NCBI RefSeq assembly: GCF_963169125.1
Contig: NC_084797.1
Span: 89,933,868 to 89,997,867, forward strand
Length of the DNA: 64,000 nt
Origin: Humulus lupulus
Lineage: Eukaryota > Streptophyta > Magnoliopsida > Rosales > Cannabaceae
Direction of reading: 5' to 3'
Below the pieces are notes generated by a model. That model ran no database searches, was not told where the DNA came from, and saw only the letters and a list, made by a program, of their open reading frames with translations. A program made the position numbers and the translations under genes. Shown here piece by piece: positions 1 through 11,796 of this stretch (position 1 is its first letter; the number at the start of each line of letters is the position of its first letter).

Positions 1-2403
1 GACACTATGAATTTCTAGTTATGTCCTTTGGATTAACCAATGCCCTAGCAACTTTTATGGACATGATGAATAGGGTTTTCAAGGACTATCTAGACAAGTT
101 TGTGATTATGTTTATCGATGACATCCTGGTGTTCTCTCAGTCAGAGACAGAGCATGAGCAGCATCTACGTTTGGTGTTGCAGCGATTGAGGGAGCATAGG
201 TTATCTGCTAAGTTCAGAAAGTGAGAGTTTTGGCTATCGCAAGTCACATTTTTGTGCCATATCATTAGTAAGGAGGGGATTCTGGTTGATCCAAGTATGA
301 TTGAGGCAGTGAGAGATTGGCCTAGACTGAGCAGCGTTCCTGAAGTCAGGAGTTTCTTGGGGTTGGCAGGGTATTATCGACGGTTTGTTGAGGGGTTCTC
401 CAGAATAGCTACACCGTTGAGTGAGTTGACGAGGAAGAAGACAAAGTATGTGTGGACAGACAGGTGTGAGAACAGTTTCAAGGAACTGAAGCGGCGACTG
501 GTCACCGCACTAGTGTTGAGTATGCCGACGGACAATGAGAAGTTTATGGTTTACTGTGATGCTTCCAAACAGGGTTTAGGGTGTGTATTGATGCAAGCTG
601 GAAAGGTGATAGCCTATGCATCGAGACAGTTAAAGGAGTATGAGCAGAGATATCCAACGCCTGATCTGGAGCTGGAAATGGTGGTATTTGCACTTAATGT
701 TTGGAGACATTATCTGTATGGTGAGAAGTGCGAGATATACATCGACCATGAGAGTTTGAAGTACTTCTTTACTCAGAAGGATCTGAATATTTGCCAGAGA
801 CGGTGGCTGGAACTGGTAAAGGATTATGATTATGATATCCTATACCATCCTAGGAAGGCTAATGTAGTGGTTGATGCATTGAGTCGGAAGGGCCCAGGAC
901 AGTTGTTCAGTTCAAGACAGATATCTAATAAGCTAGCTGAGGAGATGACTAGAGCGGGTATAGAGTTGGTGGTTGGTCGGTTAGCAAACATCACTCTTCA
1001 GTCTACACTCCTTGAGAGGATTAAGGAGGCGCAGGGGGAAGATTCCCAATTGAGAGGGTTTAGAGAGAATGTCTTAGTCGGAACGGCTAAGGACTTCTCT
1101 ATCTCGGAGATGGGGTTACTGAAGTACAAGGGTCGAATCTGTGTTCTGATAGATTCTAATATCTAGTGAGAGATCTTGGATAAATCGCATACCACTCCCT
1201 ATTCTTTACATCCAGGTACGAAGAAGATGTACCAAGATTTGAGAGCCTTGTATTGGTGGTCGGGAATGAAGAGGGACATGGTGGATTATGTGGCCAAGTG
1301 TTTAACTTGTCAGCAGGTAAAGGCTGAACATCAGAGGCCAGCGGGGTTATTACAGCCTCTAGGGATTCCAAAGTGTAAGTGGGAAGATATCACCATAGAC
1401 TTCGTGGTTGGTTTTCTGAGGACCGTGGGACCAAATGACTCGGTGTGGATGATTGTGGATAGGTATACCAAATTTTCCCACTTTTTATCTGTCAGGACGA
1501 CTTATACTGTGGAGCAGTATGCCGAGCTGTATGTGAAGGAAATTGTTCGACTTGATGGGGCTCCAAGGTCGATAGTATCCGACAGGGACCCCACCTTCAC
1601 CTCCAAGTTTTGGGAGAGTCTGCAGAAGGCTATGGGCACACAATTGCGATTTAGTACCGCTTATCATCTTCAGAAAAATGGACAATCTGAGAGGACGATT
1701 CAGATACTGGAAGATATGCTACGAGCCTGTGTGCTGGATTTTGGGGGATCTTGGAGTAAGTATCTCCCTTTGATTGAGTTTTTGTACAACAACAGTTATC
1801 AGGCGACTATCGGAGTGGCTCCATATGAGATGCTATATGGGAGGAAGTGCAGATCACCTATCCATTGGGATGAGACGGGTGAGAGGAGATACATGGGTCC
1901 TGAGATGGTTCAGAGGACCAATGAAGTGATTGAAAAGATTAGAGCTCGAATGCTCGCCTCCCAGAGTTGCCAGAAGAGTTACTCAAACTTGAAACACAGA
2001 AGCGTAGAGTTTCAAGTCGGTGACCATGTGTTCCTTAGGTGTTCGGGGCAAGCTGAGCCCTAGGTTTATTGGCCCCTTTGAGATTCTAGAACAAGTTGGA
2101 GAGGTAGCTTATAGATTGGCGATGCCTCCAACTTTATCAGGGGTTCATGATGTTTTTCACGTATCCATGCTTCGGAAGTATGTATCAAATTCGACGCATG
2201 TACTGAGTTATGAGAATTTGGAGTTTGATCAGGATCTGTCATATGAGGAGAAGTCGATTTAGATTCTCGACCGGAAGGATAAAGTCTTGCAGAGCAAGAC
2301 CATCGTCTTGGTGAAAGTCCTGTGGAGGAACAGCAAGGTTGAGGAGGCGACAAGGGAACTTGAATCAGATATGCGGGAGCGGTATCCCAAGTTGTTCTTG
2401 TAA
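1..2403 (+). pseudogene. Element A: partial Ty3/gypsy (Tekay/Del-type) pol, RT to chromodomain-like tail
   Basis: This is the C-terminal two thirds of a retrotransposon polyprotein that enters from outside the window in the middle of reverse transcriptase. In order one sees the RT core with FIDDIL (about 112-129), the RT connection, RNase H (YCDAS near 552-566), the integrase zinc-binding region (C-x2-C near 1299-1310), the integrase core with SDRDP and a NGQSERT version of the usual DGQSERT, and the tail LDRKDKVL..VLWRNSKVEEA typical of Tekay/Del chromoviruses. It is dead: TGA at 222-224 where relatives have Cys, TAG at 1164-1166, a deletion of about 32 bases with frameshift near 2040 compared with element B, and TAG at 2260-2262 where relatives have Gln. 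The final TAA is at 2401-2403, just before the polypurine tract and LTR. Confidence 0.9.
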
Positions 2404-2426
2404 TTTTGAGGACGAAATTTTCTGTA

Positions 2427-2439
2427 AGGAGGGGATAGT
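2427..2439 (+). other. Polypurine tract of element A
   Basis: A purine-rich stretch (AGGAGGGGATAGT) directly precedes the TG of the LTR. The same motif sits before the 3' LTRs of B, C, D and E, so it is the plus-strand primer site for reverse transcription. Confidence 0.85.
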
Positions 2440-4670
2440 TGTAGCGTCCCAAATTTGCTAATAAGGCTTTGGACCTTGATTAGCGTTCCTGGAGGGCAAT
2501 AAGTGAATTATGGATATAATATGTGAATTTATGTGAATATGTGATAGAGATGCATGTTTAGTTGAATTAAATATGCATGTGGGTCCCGTTCGGATGTTAG
2601 GGGTAAGTTTGTGATTTTAGCCCGTTGAGGGTATGAATGAGATAAATGTGATATATATCTGTGTAGCACGATCCGAGACAGTTCCAGGGAGCAGTTAGCC
2701 AGAAAGTCACAACGGGGTTGAGAATCCGACTCAGGGCTAGTCGAGGGGTATGTTGGGTATTAGATGTATTATGGGGTTATCGGGTTATGGAAATAAATAT
2801 TTGGAGATATATTTGAGGTTAGAATGTCTAGGAGGGAATAATGGGAAAATTTACCATTTTGCCCTCGGGGACGTTTTTGGTACCCCGAGCCTTGAGGTGA
2901 CCTTATAGACTTAAGTTGAATAAAACAAAACTGAGAATTATTTAGAACTCTCTAAACCGACCCACCTCTCTCTCTTCCATCTCTCTGTTTTCTCTTTTAC
3001 ACTTGAAGACTTAGCAATACTTTGGAGGAAAAACCAGGCTAGAACAAAGGGATTGAAGCTGAATTTGGGAGATTCCAACCAGAAATCTAAGGCTTGGAGC
3101 TTGGGAATTGAATTAAGGATTCAACTCTGTTTAAGGTAAGCTTTCTAATAAGTTGGGTTATGTTGATTGCAGCTGGATTGTGTGGTTATTGGGTGTTAGG
3201 ATTTAGATATGCATAGTTTGGATTTTAGGACAGGTTTTGATTGTTTGATGGGTGTGAGAATTGGCTCTTGAGTTTGCTGGTATGTTTAGGTTGCATAAGT
3301 ATGAATTCTGGGTTTAATTTTGAGGTTGGAGGTGATTTTGGAGGTGTTGGTTCGAAGGATATGCAGGGGAAAATGGTGTTTTCTGGGTTTGGAGGCGAGG
3401 GCCGCGGCCCTAGGAGGGGCATGCCGTGGCCCGTGTGCATGCGAGGCCTTGGGAGGCCATGATGCTTGAGGCGCGCCGCGACGCTTGGCCAAGAGCGCGC
3501 ATGGCCTGTGCGTGTTTCAGGGAGGTGTTAGCCTCTGTTTTGAGGCTAGACGTGGTGCTTGTGGGGTTGGGCCGCGGCCCTAGTTCAAGGTGCAGGGTGA
3601 CTTAAGGGTTTTGACCTAGGAACCTTTTCGCTAAGGCTCGGGATGGATTTTATCACCCGAATTGATAGAATTCAAGGTTCCGGATATTAGAAATGTAACT
3701 CAAATCTATTTAACGGATTAGAACTTGATGGATTAATATTGTTAATGTGTTGTGACTAGGGTTTCGATGAGGCTCAGTTTAGGGGACTGTGCTCGGGATA
3801 TCGGTGCTTGGAAAGCTTGGGACTCAGGTAAGAAAACCACTATTCCCATAGAGCTTGTATGCAGGGCAGAGCCCTATATGTTTGTATTGCAGGGCGTAGC
3901 CTTTTGATTGAATTCGTTCATGCTTAGTATATGCTTTATTATGCTATGAATGCAAATGTGTGAATGTTCGGCATGAGCCGGAAACGGCGTAGGCCGAGGT
4001 CGGCAAGGCCGGGAACGGCAAGGGGCCGGGAATGATGTTAGGCACGTGGAGTGCGAGGCCGAGTGCGGCAAGGGGCCGGGAGCAGCGTTGAGCACGTGGA
4101 GTGCGAGTTGTCAAGGCGAGACCCTAAAGGATACCTGGGATATCCTCACGGTGTGGACCGCAAACCCAGGGCCTGGTAAAGCGCCTGGGACGGCATGGCC
4201 GTATGTGTTTAGCCTATTGATGGTCTGTTTATATGCTAAGTGTTTGTTATGCATATATTTTCTGCTTGTGAGGGTTTTCTTGCTGGGCTTCGGCTCACAA
4301 GTGCTCTGTGGTGCAAGTAAGGGCAAGGGGAAGGTCGACCAACCATGAGTACGGAGAGCGTGAAGCGACGCGTACATGTTTGGCCTGCCTGGCTGCCACG
4401 GCCATGGGTATTTTTGGGAAATGATTGAACTAGACTCTGATTTTGTCGTCTGGTCGACTTTGGTTGTAATTATATGTTGTAAATATTTCTAAACAGTATT
4501 TTGGGATCCCAAATGTCAAACACTTTATGATTTTCAGTAAATGGAATAATTTTCAAAGTTTGTAACTCTGTTTATAATTTAATTACACTTTTGACCTAAA
4601 TCCTCGATTAGCAAGTTGAATGCACATTTTAAACTCTCTTAGTAACAGTCTAAGGTAGTAGGGCGTTACA
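2440..4670 (+). repeat. Long terminal repeat shared by elements A and B (LTR1)
   Basis: An LTR of 2231 bp that starts TGTAGCGTCCC and ends GGGCGTTACA, close to inverted ends. It has a polypurine tract on its left, like a 3' LTR, and a Met-tRNA primer site on its right, like a 5' LTR, so one LTR serves two internal regions. Inside are a CT-rich stretch (about 2965-3000), a GC-rich block with palindromic GGGCCGCGGCCC motifs near 3400 and 3570, AG/GTAAG donor-like sites near 3135 and 3828, and the block TTTTCTTGCTGGGC (4275 onward) that recurs in every Tekay-type LTR here. Short open frames inside it are not genes. Confidence 0.92.
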
Positions 4671-5007
4671 ACTTGGTATCAGAGCGAGCCAAGGTTTATG
4701 GTTTTGGAGATTGACCGAACATGTACGCTCGCTGTCAGTGACAAGCTCGACTCAGGGTTGGTTGGTATGATTGACTAATATGCTTGAATATGTGCTTGAA
4801 TACCATGTTTGCCTGCTTATTTCATATAAAGCATGATGAATGAGTCAACATATGCATGATGTCAGGGCTTGGCCCGTTGTGTGTTATATGCTACCTATAC
4901 GTTATGTAAATTACTGTTTGTGGTTGGCTGATGTGATTGGGAGGTGGTTTGGATGTTGTTATCATGCATGATGAGCGGCGTCGTTGGTTGTAGGCATATT
5001 TGTTGAG
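4671..5007 (+). other. Untranslated leader of element B
   Basis: About 340 bases between LTR1 and the gag start. Beyond the primer site I see no reading frame or motif. Confidence 0.6.
4674..4690 (+). other. Primer binding site of element B (initiator Met tRNA type)
   Basis: TGGTATCAGAGC follows the LTR end after three bases. It matches the complement of the 3' end of plant initiator Met tRNA and primes minus-strand synthesis. The same site is seen in E (46537 onward) and, on the minus strand, in D and C. Confidence 0.88.
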
Positions 5008-6069
5008 ATGCCTCGAGAATCATCTAGACTCCGCAGCAGTAGGGCCGAGGATGACAACCAGGGTCAGGACCCTCCACCTGCCCCACAGAATTGGCAAGAG
5101 ATGTTTGCCGAGATGGAAGCAAGACTGCAACGAATAGAGGACGAGCTTCGACAGTTGAGGCAGCAGGCCTCACCTCAAGTCACTGGGCTACTATTTCAGC
5201 AAGTTGTGGCACCAGTGCCGGTTCAACCTGTTATGGAGAACAAGTGGGAACCTTTGTATGAGAGGTTCAAAAAACAGCATCCTCCCACCTTTGAAGGTGG
5301 ATCAGACCCACTGCGGGCAGAGCAGTGGATAAATATGATTTCCTCAATTCTGGATTTTATGAGGGTTCAGGGGAATAAGAGGGTAGCTTGTGCTAGCTAC
5401 ATGTTCAGGGAGGATGCCCGCATCTGGTGGGACGTGGTAGTTCAGAGAAGGAACATAACAGTTATGACTATGGAAGAGTTCAAAAACTTATCCAATGAAA
5501 AGTATTACAGTGTGGCAGTTCGAGCTGCGAAGGTTGATGAGTTCATCAACCTAACTCATAATCGGTTGACCGTGACTGAGTATGCTTTGAGATTTGACAG
5601 ATTGGCGAAGTTTGCGCTAGATTTAGTGCTGACTGATGCGGCAAGAAGGGACAGGTTCATACTGGGTTTGAATGTTATGATTTCTCATGATGTGAAGACT
5701 ACCTTGGATCCAGAGACTACCACTTATGCTCAGGTTGTAGATAAGGCCCTTATAACTAAGGGGGCCGAGGATCAGATCTGGAAGGAAAGCGCTGTTAGGC
5801 GTGATGCCAGGAGGACAGTGCCTCCTTTTATTGGATCTAGTCGGGGTGGTGGCTCTAGTGAGCAGAAGAAGAAGGCCCCAGATTTCTTTGTTCCTCCCAG
5901 TTCAGATAGGAGGGCACGGGGTGCTTCTACTGGCCGTCAGGGTGAAAGTGACAACTGGAGGAGTTTTCCAGTGTGTCCACGGTGCAGACGTCGACACCAG
6001 GGTGAGTGCAGGATCAGGGCCTGCTTTGTCTGTGGGAGTGCCAGTCATTTGAAGTGGGACTGCCCTTAA
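5008..6069 (+). pseudogene. Element B gag (capsid and nucleocapsid), cut off by a premature stop
   Basis: Gag forms the virus-like particle that packages element RNA in the cytoplasm. I take the start at the ATG at 5008 (MPRESSRLRSS), because the ATG at 4984 adds residues absent from related elements. A coiled-coil-like stretch (EMEARLQRIEDELRQLRQQ) comes first, then the retrotransposon gag domain with RFKKQHPPTFEGG and EDARIWW, then a CCHC zinc knuckle CFVCGSASHLKWDC (C-x2-C-x4-H-x4-C) at the very end. A TAA at 6067-6069 follows at once, where relatives read on into protease. Tekay-type elements usually make one long gag-pol, so I read this stop as damage. A second stop (TAA) lies in the linker near 6156. 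Confidence 0.85.
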
Positions 6070-9000
6070 GTCAAGAAAGAGGAGCTAAAGCAGAGTGACA
6101 GTCTTGCTCCTGCCAGGGTATTTACTTTTACTCAGACTGAGGCAGAGGCTAGCCCTTAAATTGTGACAGGTCAAATTTCTAGTGCTGGATCTCCTTATAC
6201 TGCATTGTTTGATTCAGGAGCTACTCATTCGTTTGTGTCAGCTAGAGTGATAGATCAGCTGTGTAGACCTAGTGTGTTGTATGCTAGGGGTTTTCAGACT
6301 TTATTGCTGACTGGGGAACTGGTAGTCTCTAGGAGATGGATTAGAGCTTTACCAATAGAGGTAGATGGTAGGGATTTTTCGGCTGATCTAATTGAGCTTG
6401 CAATGGATGACTTTGACATGATCCTAGGGATGGATTGCCTATCGAAGTATGGGTCGATAATTGACTGCAAGCGCAGGATGGTGACTTTTGAACCAGAAGG
6501 GGAGGTACCCTTTGTATTTGTGGAGACAGCTAGTGGACCGCGGTTACCTATGATTTTAGCATTGAGGGCTAGTGACTTGATGCAAGAAGGTTGCATAGGA
6601 TTCCTAGCGAGCATTGTGGATACCTCTAGGGCGGTGTCGGTTGGACCTGGTGAGACTAGATTGGTGTGTGAGTTTCCGGATTTGTTTCCGACAAATTTGC
6701 CAGGGTTTCCGCCGCAGCGAGAGATTGACTTTGTTATAGAGTTGGTACCAAGAGCGGAGCCAGTATCTAGGACACCTTATAGAATGGCTCCGGCGAAATT
6801 GAAGGAGTTGAAGATTCAGTTGCAGGAGTTATTGGATTTGGGGTTCATCAGACCGAGTTTCTCGCCATGGGGTGCTCCAGTGTTGTTTGTCAAGATGAAG
6901 GATGGATCTCTTAGGATGTGTATTGATTACAAGGAGCTGAATAAGTTAACCATTAAGAACAAGTACCCACTGCCTAGGGTTGACGATTTATTTGATCAGT
7001 TACAGGGAAGAACAGTGTTTTCTAAGATAGACCTCCGATTAGGGTACCATCAATTAAGGATTAAAGAGGAGGACATACCAAAGACCACTTTCCGAACGAG
7101 GTATGGACACTATGAATTCTTGGTTATGTGCTTTGGATTAACCAATGCCCCAGCAGCTTTCATGGATATGATGAATAGGGTTTTCAAGGATTTTTTGGAT
7201 AAGTTTGTGATTGTATTCATCGACGACATCTTGGTGTATTCTCAGTCAGAAACAGAGCACGAACAGCATCTGCGATTGGTTTTACAGCAGTTAAGGGAGC
7301 ATAAGTTATATGCTAAATTCAGTAAGTGTGAGTTCTGGTTACCACAAGTTACATTTCTGGGCCATATTGTCAGTAAGGAGGGGATTCTGGTTGATCCAAG
7401 TAAGATTGAGGCAGTCAGAGATTGGCCTAGACCGAGCAATGTTCCTGAAGAGAGGATTTTTCTGGGTTTAGCGAGATATTATTGGCGGTTCGTTGAGGGG
7501 CTCTCCAGAAAAGCTACGCCATTGAAAGAATTGACGAAAAAGAAGACAAAGTATGTTTGGACAGACAGATGTGAGAACAGTTTCAAAGAATTGAAGCGAC
7601 GATTGATCACTGCGCCAGTGTTGAGTTTGCCAACAGATAATGAGAAGTTCGTGGTCTACTGTGATGCCTCCAAACAAGGTTTGGGGTGTGTGCTGATGCA
7701 AGCTAGTAAGGTGATAGCCTATGCATCGAGACAGTTAAAGGAGTATGAGCAGAGATATCCCACGCATGATTTGGAGTTGGAAATGGTGGTATTCGCACTT
7801 AAGATTTGGAGACATTACCTTTATGGTGAGAAGTGCGAGATATACACTGACCATAAGAGTTTGAAGTATTTCTTTACTCAGAAGGATCTGAATATGCGCC
7901 AGAGGCGATGGCTAGATTTGGTTAAGGATTATGACTGTGATATCCAATACCATCCTGGGAAGGCTAATGTAGTGGCTGATGCATTGATCTGGAAAGGCCC
8001 AGGACAGTTGTTTAGCTTGAGACAGATATCTGATAAGCTAGCCGAGGAAATGACTAGAGCAGGTATAGAGTTGGTGGTTGGTCGGTTGGCCAACATCGTT
8101 CTTCAGTCTACACTCCTTGAGAGGATCAGGGAGGCGCAGGGGAAAGATTCCCAGTTGAGAGGTTACAGAGAGAATGTCTTAGTCGGAGCGGCTAAGGACT
8201 TTTCTATTTCGGAGATGGGGTTACTGAAGTACAAGGGTTGAATCTGTGTTCCGATGGATTCTAATATCCGACGGAGATCTTAGATGAATCGCATACCACT
8301 CCCTATTCCTTGTACCCGGGTACAATGAAGATGTACCAGGATTTGAGAGTTTTGTATTGGTGGTCGGGCATGAAGAGGGATGTGGTGGATTATGTAGCCA
8401 AGTTCTTAACTTGTTAGCAGGTCAAGGCTGAGCATCAGAGGCCAGCGGGGTTGCTGCAGCCTCTGGGGATCCCAGAATGGAAGTGGGAAGATATTACCAT
8501 GGACTTCATGGTTGGTTTGCCAAGGACCGTGGGACAGCATGACTCGGTGTGGGTGATTATGGATAGGTATACCAAATTCGCCCACTTTTTACCTGTCAGG
8601 ACGACTTATACTGTGGAGCAGTATGCCGAGTTGTATGTTAAGGAAATTGTTCGACTTGATGGGGCTCCAAGGTCGATAGAATCCGACAGGGACCCCACCT
8701 TCACTTCTAAGTTTTGGGAGATCCTGCAGAAGGCTATGGGCACGCAGTTATGGTTTAGTACCGCTTATCATCCTCAGACAGATGGACAGTCTGAGAGGAC
8801 GATTCAGATATTGGAGGACATGTTGCGGGTCTGTTTACTAGATTTTGGGGGATCTTGGAGTAAGTATCTCCCTTTGATTGAATTTTCGTACAACAACAGT
8901 TATCAGGCGACCATCGGAGTGGCTCCGTATGAAATGCTTTACGAAAGGAAGTATATATCACCTATCCATTGGGATGAGACAGGTGAGAGGAGATATCTGG

Positions 9001-9539
9001 GAACAGAGATGGTTCAGAGGACCAATGAGGCGATTGAGAAGATTAGAGCGCGAATGCTCGCCTCCCAGAGTCGTCAGAAGAGTTATTCAGACCTGAAACG
9101 TAGGAGCGTGGAATTTCAGGTTGGTGATCATATGTTCCTTAGGGTTTCACCTTTGAGGGGAGTGAAATGGTTTGGTGTTCGGGGCAAGCTGAGCCCAAGG
9201 TTTGTTGGCCCCTTCGAGATTCTGGAACAGGTTGGAGAGGTAGCTTACAAACTAGCGATGCCTCCAGCTTTATCAGGGGTTCATGATGTTTTTCATTTGT
9301 CCATGCTCCGAAAGTATGTGTCAAATTCGACGCATGTTCTGAGTTATGAGAATTTGGAGCTAGATCAGGATTTGTCCTATGAGCAGAAGCCAGTTCAGGT
9401 TCTTGACCAGAAGGATAAAGTCTTGCAGAGCAAGACCATCGCCTTGGTGAAAGTGCTGTGGAGGAACAACAAGGTTGAGGAGGCGACGTGGGAGCTTGAA
9501 TCAGAGATGAGGGAGCGGTATCCCAAGTTATTCTGGTAA
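6070..9539 (+). pseudogene. Element B pol: protease, RT, RNase H, integrase, chromodomain-like tail
   Basis: The enzymatic polyprotein of element B. The long open part (6163-8241) holds aspartic protease with [12 protein letters not shown] with the [14 protein letters not shown] region and [13 protein letters not shown], and RNase H with VYCDAS and TDHKSL. It ends at TGA 8239-8241, where A reads Arg (CGA). A frameshift near 8270 and TAG at 8415-8417 (Gln in relatives) break the integrase zinc region, whose first Cys of CLTC is also Phe here. The rest (8451-9539) has the integrase core (ITMDF, SDRDP, TDGQSERT) and a tail DKVLQSKTIALVKVLWRN like Tekay chromodomain tails. The domain order PR-RT-RH-INT is that of Ty3/gypsy. 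Confidence 0.9.
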
Positions 9540-9560
9540 TTTCGAGGACAAAATTTCTAT

Positions 9561-9574
9561 AAGGAGGGGATAGT
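9561..9574 (+). other. Polypurine tract of element B
   Basis: AAGGAGGGGATAGT lies directly before the TG of the 3' LTR, as in element A. Confidence 0.85.
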
Positions 9575-11796
9575 TGTAACAACCCAAATTTGCTAATAAG
9601 GCTTAGGGCCTTGATTAGCATGCCTGGAGGGCAATAAGTGAATTATGGATATAATATGTGAATATGTGATAGAGATGCATGTTTAGTTGAATTAAATATG
9701 CATGTGGGCCCCATTTGGATGTTAGGGTTAAGTCTGTGATTTTAGCCCGGTGAGGGTATGAATGAGATAAATGTGATATATATCTGTGAAGCACGATCTG
9801 AGACAGTTCTAGGGAGCAGTTAGCCAGAAAGTCACAACGGGGTTGAGAATCCAACTCAGGGCGAGTCGAGGGGTATGTTGGGTATTAGATGTATTATGGG
9901 GATATTGGGTTATGGAAATAAATATTTGGAGATATATTTGAGGTTAGAATGTCTAGGAGGGAATACTGGGGAAATTTACCATTTTTCCCTTGGGGACGTT
10001 TTTGGTACCCCGAACCTTGAGGTAACCTTATAGACTTAAGTTGAATAAAACAAAACTGAGAATTATTTAGAACTCTCTAAACCGACCCACCTCTCTCTCT
10101 TCCCTCTCTCTGTTTTCTCTTTTACACTTGAAGACTTAGCAATACTTTGGAGGAAAAACCAGGCTAGAACAAAGGGATTGAAGCTGAATTTAGGAGATTC
10201 CAACCAAAAATCTAAGGCTTGGAGCTTGGGAATTGAATTGAGGATTCAACTCTGTTTAAGGTAAGCTTTCTAATAAGTTGGGTTATGTTGATTGCAGCTG
10301 GATTGTGTGGTTATTGGGTGTTAGGATTTAGATATGCATGGTTTGGATTTTAAGACAGGGTTTGATTGTTTGATGGGTGTGAGAATTGGCTCTTGAGTTT
10401 GCTGGTATGTTTAGGTTGCATAAGTATGAATTATGGGTTTAATTTTGAGGTTGGAGGTGATTTTGGAGGTGTTGGCTCGAAGGATATGCAGGGGAAAATG
10501 GTGTTTTCTGGGTTTGGAGGCGAGGGCCGCGGCCCTAGGAGGGGTATGCCGTGGCCCGTGTGCATGCGAGGCCTTGGGAGGCCATGATGCTTGAGGCGCG
10601 CCGCGACGCTTGGCCAAGAGCGCGCACGGCCTGTACGTGTTTCAGGGAGGTGTTAGCCTCTGTTTTGAGGCTAGACGTGGTGCTTGTGGGGTTGGGCCGC
10701 GGCCCTAGTTCAAGGTGCAGGGTGACTTGAGGGTTTTGACCTAGGAACCTTTTCACTAAGGCTCGGGATGGATTTTATCACCCGAATTGATAGAGTTCAA
10801 GGTTCCGGATATTAGAAATGTAACTCAAATCTATTTAACAGATTAGAACTTGATGGATGAATATTGTTAATGTGTTGTGACTAGGGTTTCAGTGAGGCTC
10901 AGTTTAGGGGACTGTGCTCGGGATATCAGTGCTTGGAAAGCTCAAGACTCAGGTAAGAAAACCATTGTTCCCATAGGGCTTGTATGCAGGGCAGATCCCT
11001 ATATGTTTGTATTGCAGGGCGTAGCCCTTTGATTGAATTTGTTCATGCTCAGTATATGCTTTATTATGTTATGAATGCAAATGTGTGAATGTTCGACATG
11101 AGCCAGAAACGGCGCAGGCCGAGGTCGGCAAGGCCGGGAATGGCAAGGGGTCGAGAACGACGTTAGGCACATGGAGTGCTAGGCCGAGTGCGGCAAGGGG
11201 CCGGGAGCAGCATTGACCACGTGGAGTGCGAGTTGCCAGGGCGAGACCCTAAAGGATACCTGGGATATCCTCATGGTGTGGACCGCAAACCCAGGGCCTG
11301 GTAAAGCGCCTGGGACGGCATGGCCGTATGTGTTTAGCCTATTGATGGCCTGTCTATATGCTAAGTGTTTGTTATGCATATATTTTCTGCTTGTGAGGGT
11401 TTTCTTGCTGGGCTTCGGCTCACAAGTGCTCTGTGGTGCAGGTAAGGGCAAGAGGAAGGTCGACCAACCATGAGTATGGAGAGCGTGAAGCGACGCGTAC
11501 ATGTTTGGCCTGCCTGGCTGCCACGGCCAGGGGTATTTTTGTGAAATGATTGAACTAAACTCAGATTTTGTCATCTAGTCGACTTTGGTTGTAATTATAT
11601 GTTGTAAATATTTCTAAACAGTATTTTGGGATCCCAAATGTCAAACACTTTATGATTTTCAGTAAATGGAATAATTTTCAAAGTTTGTAACTCTGTTTAT
11701 AATTTATTTACACTTTTGACCTAAATCCTCGATTAGCGAGTTGAATGCACGTTTTAAACTCACTTAGTAACGGCTCTAAGGTAGTAGGGCGTTACA
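9575..11796 (+). repeat. 3' long terminal repeat of element B (LTR2)
   Basis: A 2222-bp LTR, TGTAACAACCC to GGGCGTTACA, matching LTR1 nearly base for base with scattered transitions. It carries the same GC palindromes (near 10525 and 10695), donor-like AGGTAAG sites and the TTTTCTTGCTGGGC block (about 11400-11450). The five bases after it (TTTGT, 11797-11801) are the expected right-hand target duplication of the tandem array; the left copy lies outside the window. Confidence 0.92.

Larger units (their letters stand above)
1..11796 (+). mobile_element. Tandem Tekay/Del-type retrotransposon array (two internal regions, one shared LTR)
   Basis: The order is partial internal A, LTR1, full internal B, LTR2. 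No target duplication lies between A and LTR1: the bases before 2440 are the polypurine tract itself. B is therefore not a separate insertion beside A. Such arrays arise by unequal LTR-LTR recombination between copies or by tandem integration. The left LTR of A is beyond the window edge. Confidence 0.85.

Noticed and set aside
3225..3492. Short open frames on both strands inside the LTRs (also near 10366-10756, 14203-14463, 22837-23037, 30116-30454, 33397-33627, 45079-45297)
   Set aside because: They lie in the GC-rich block of the LTRs and recur only because the repeat recurs. No domain is readable.
4674..4690. TGGTATCAGAGC strings as possible tRNA remnants
   Set aside because: They are primer binding sites next to LTRs. 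No cloverleaf sequence surrounds them.
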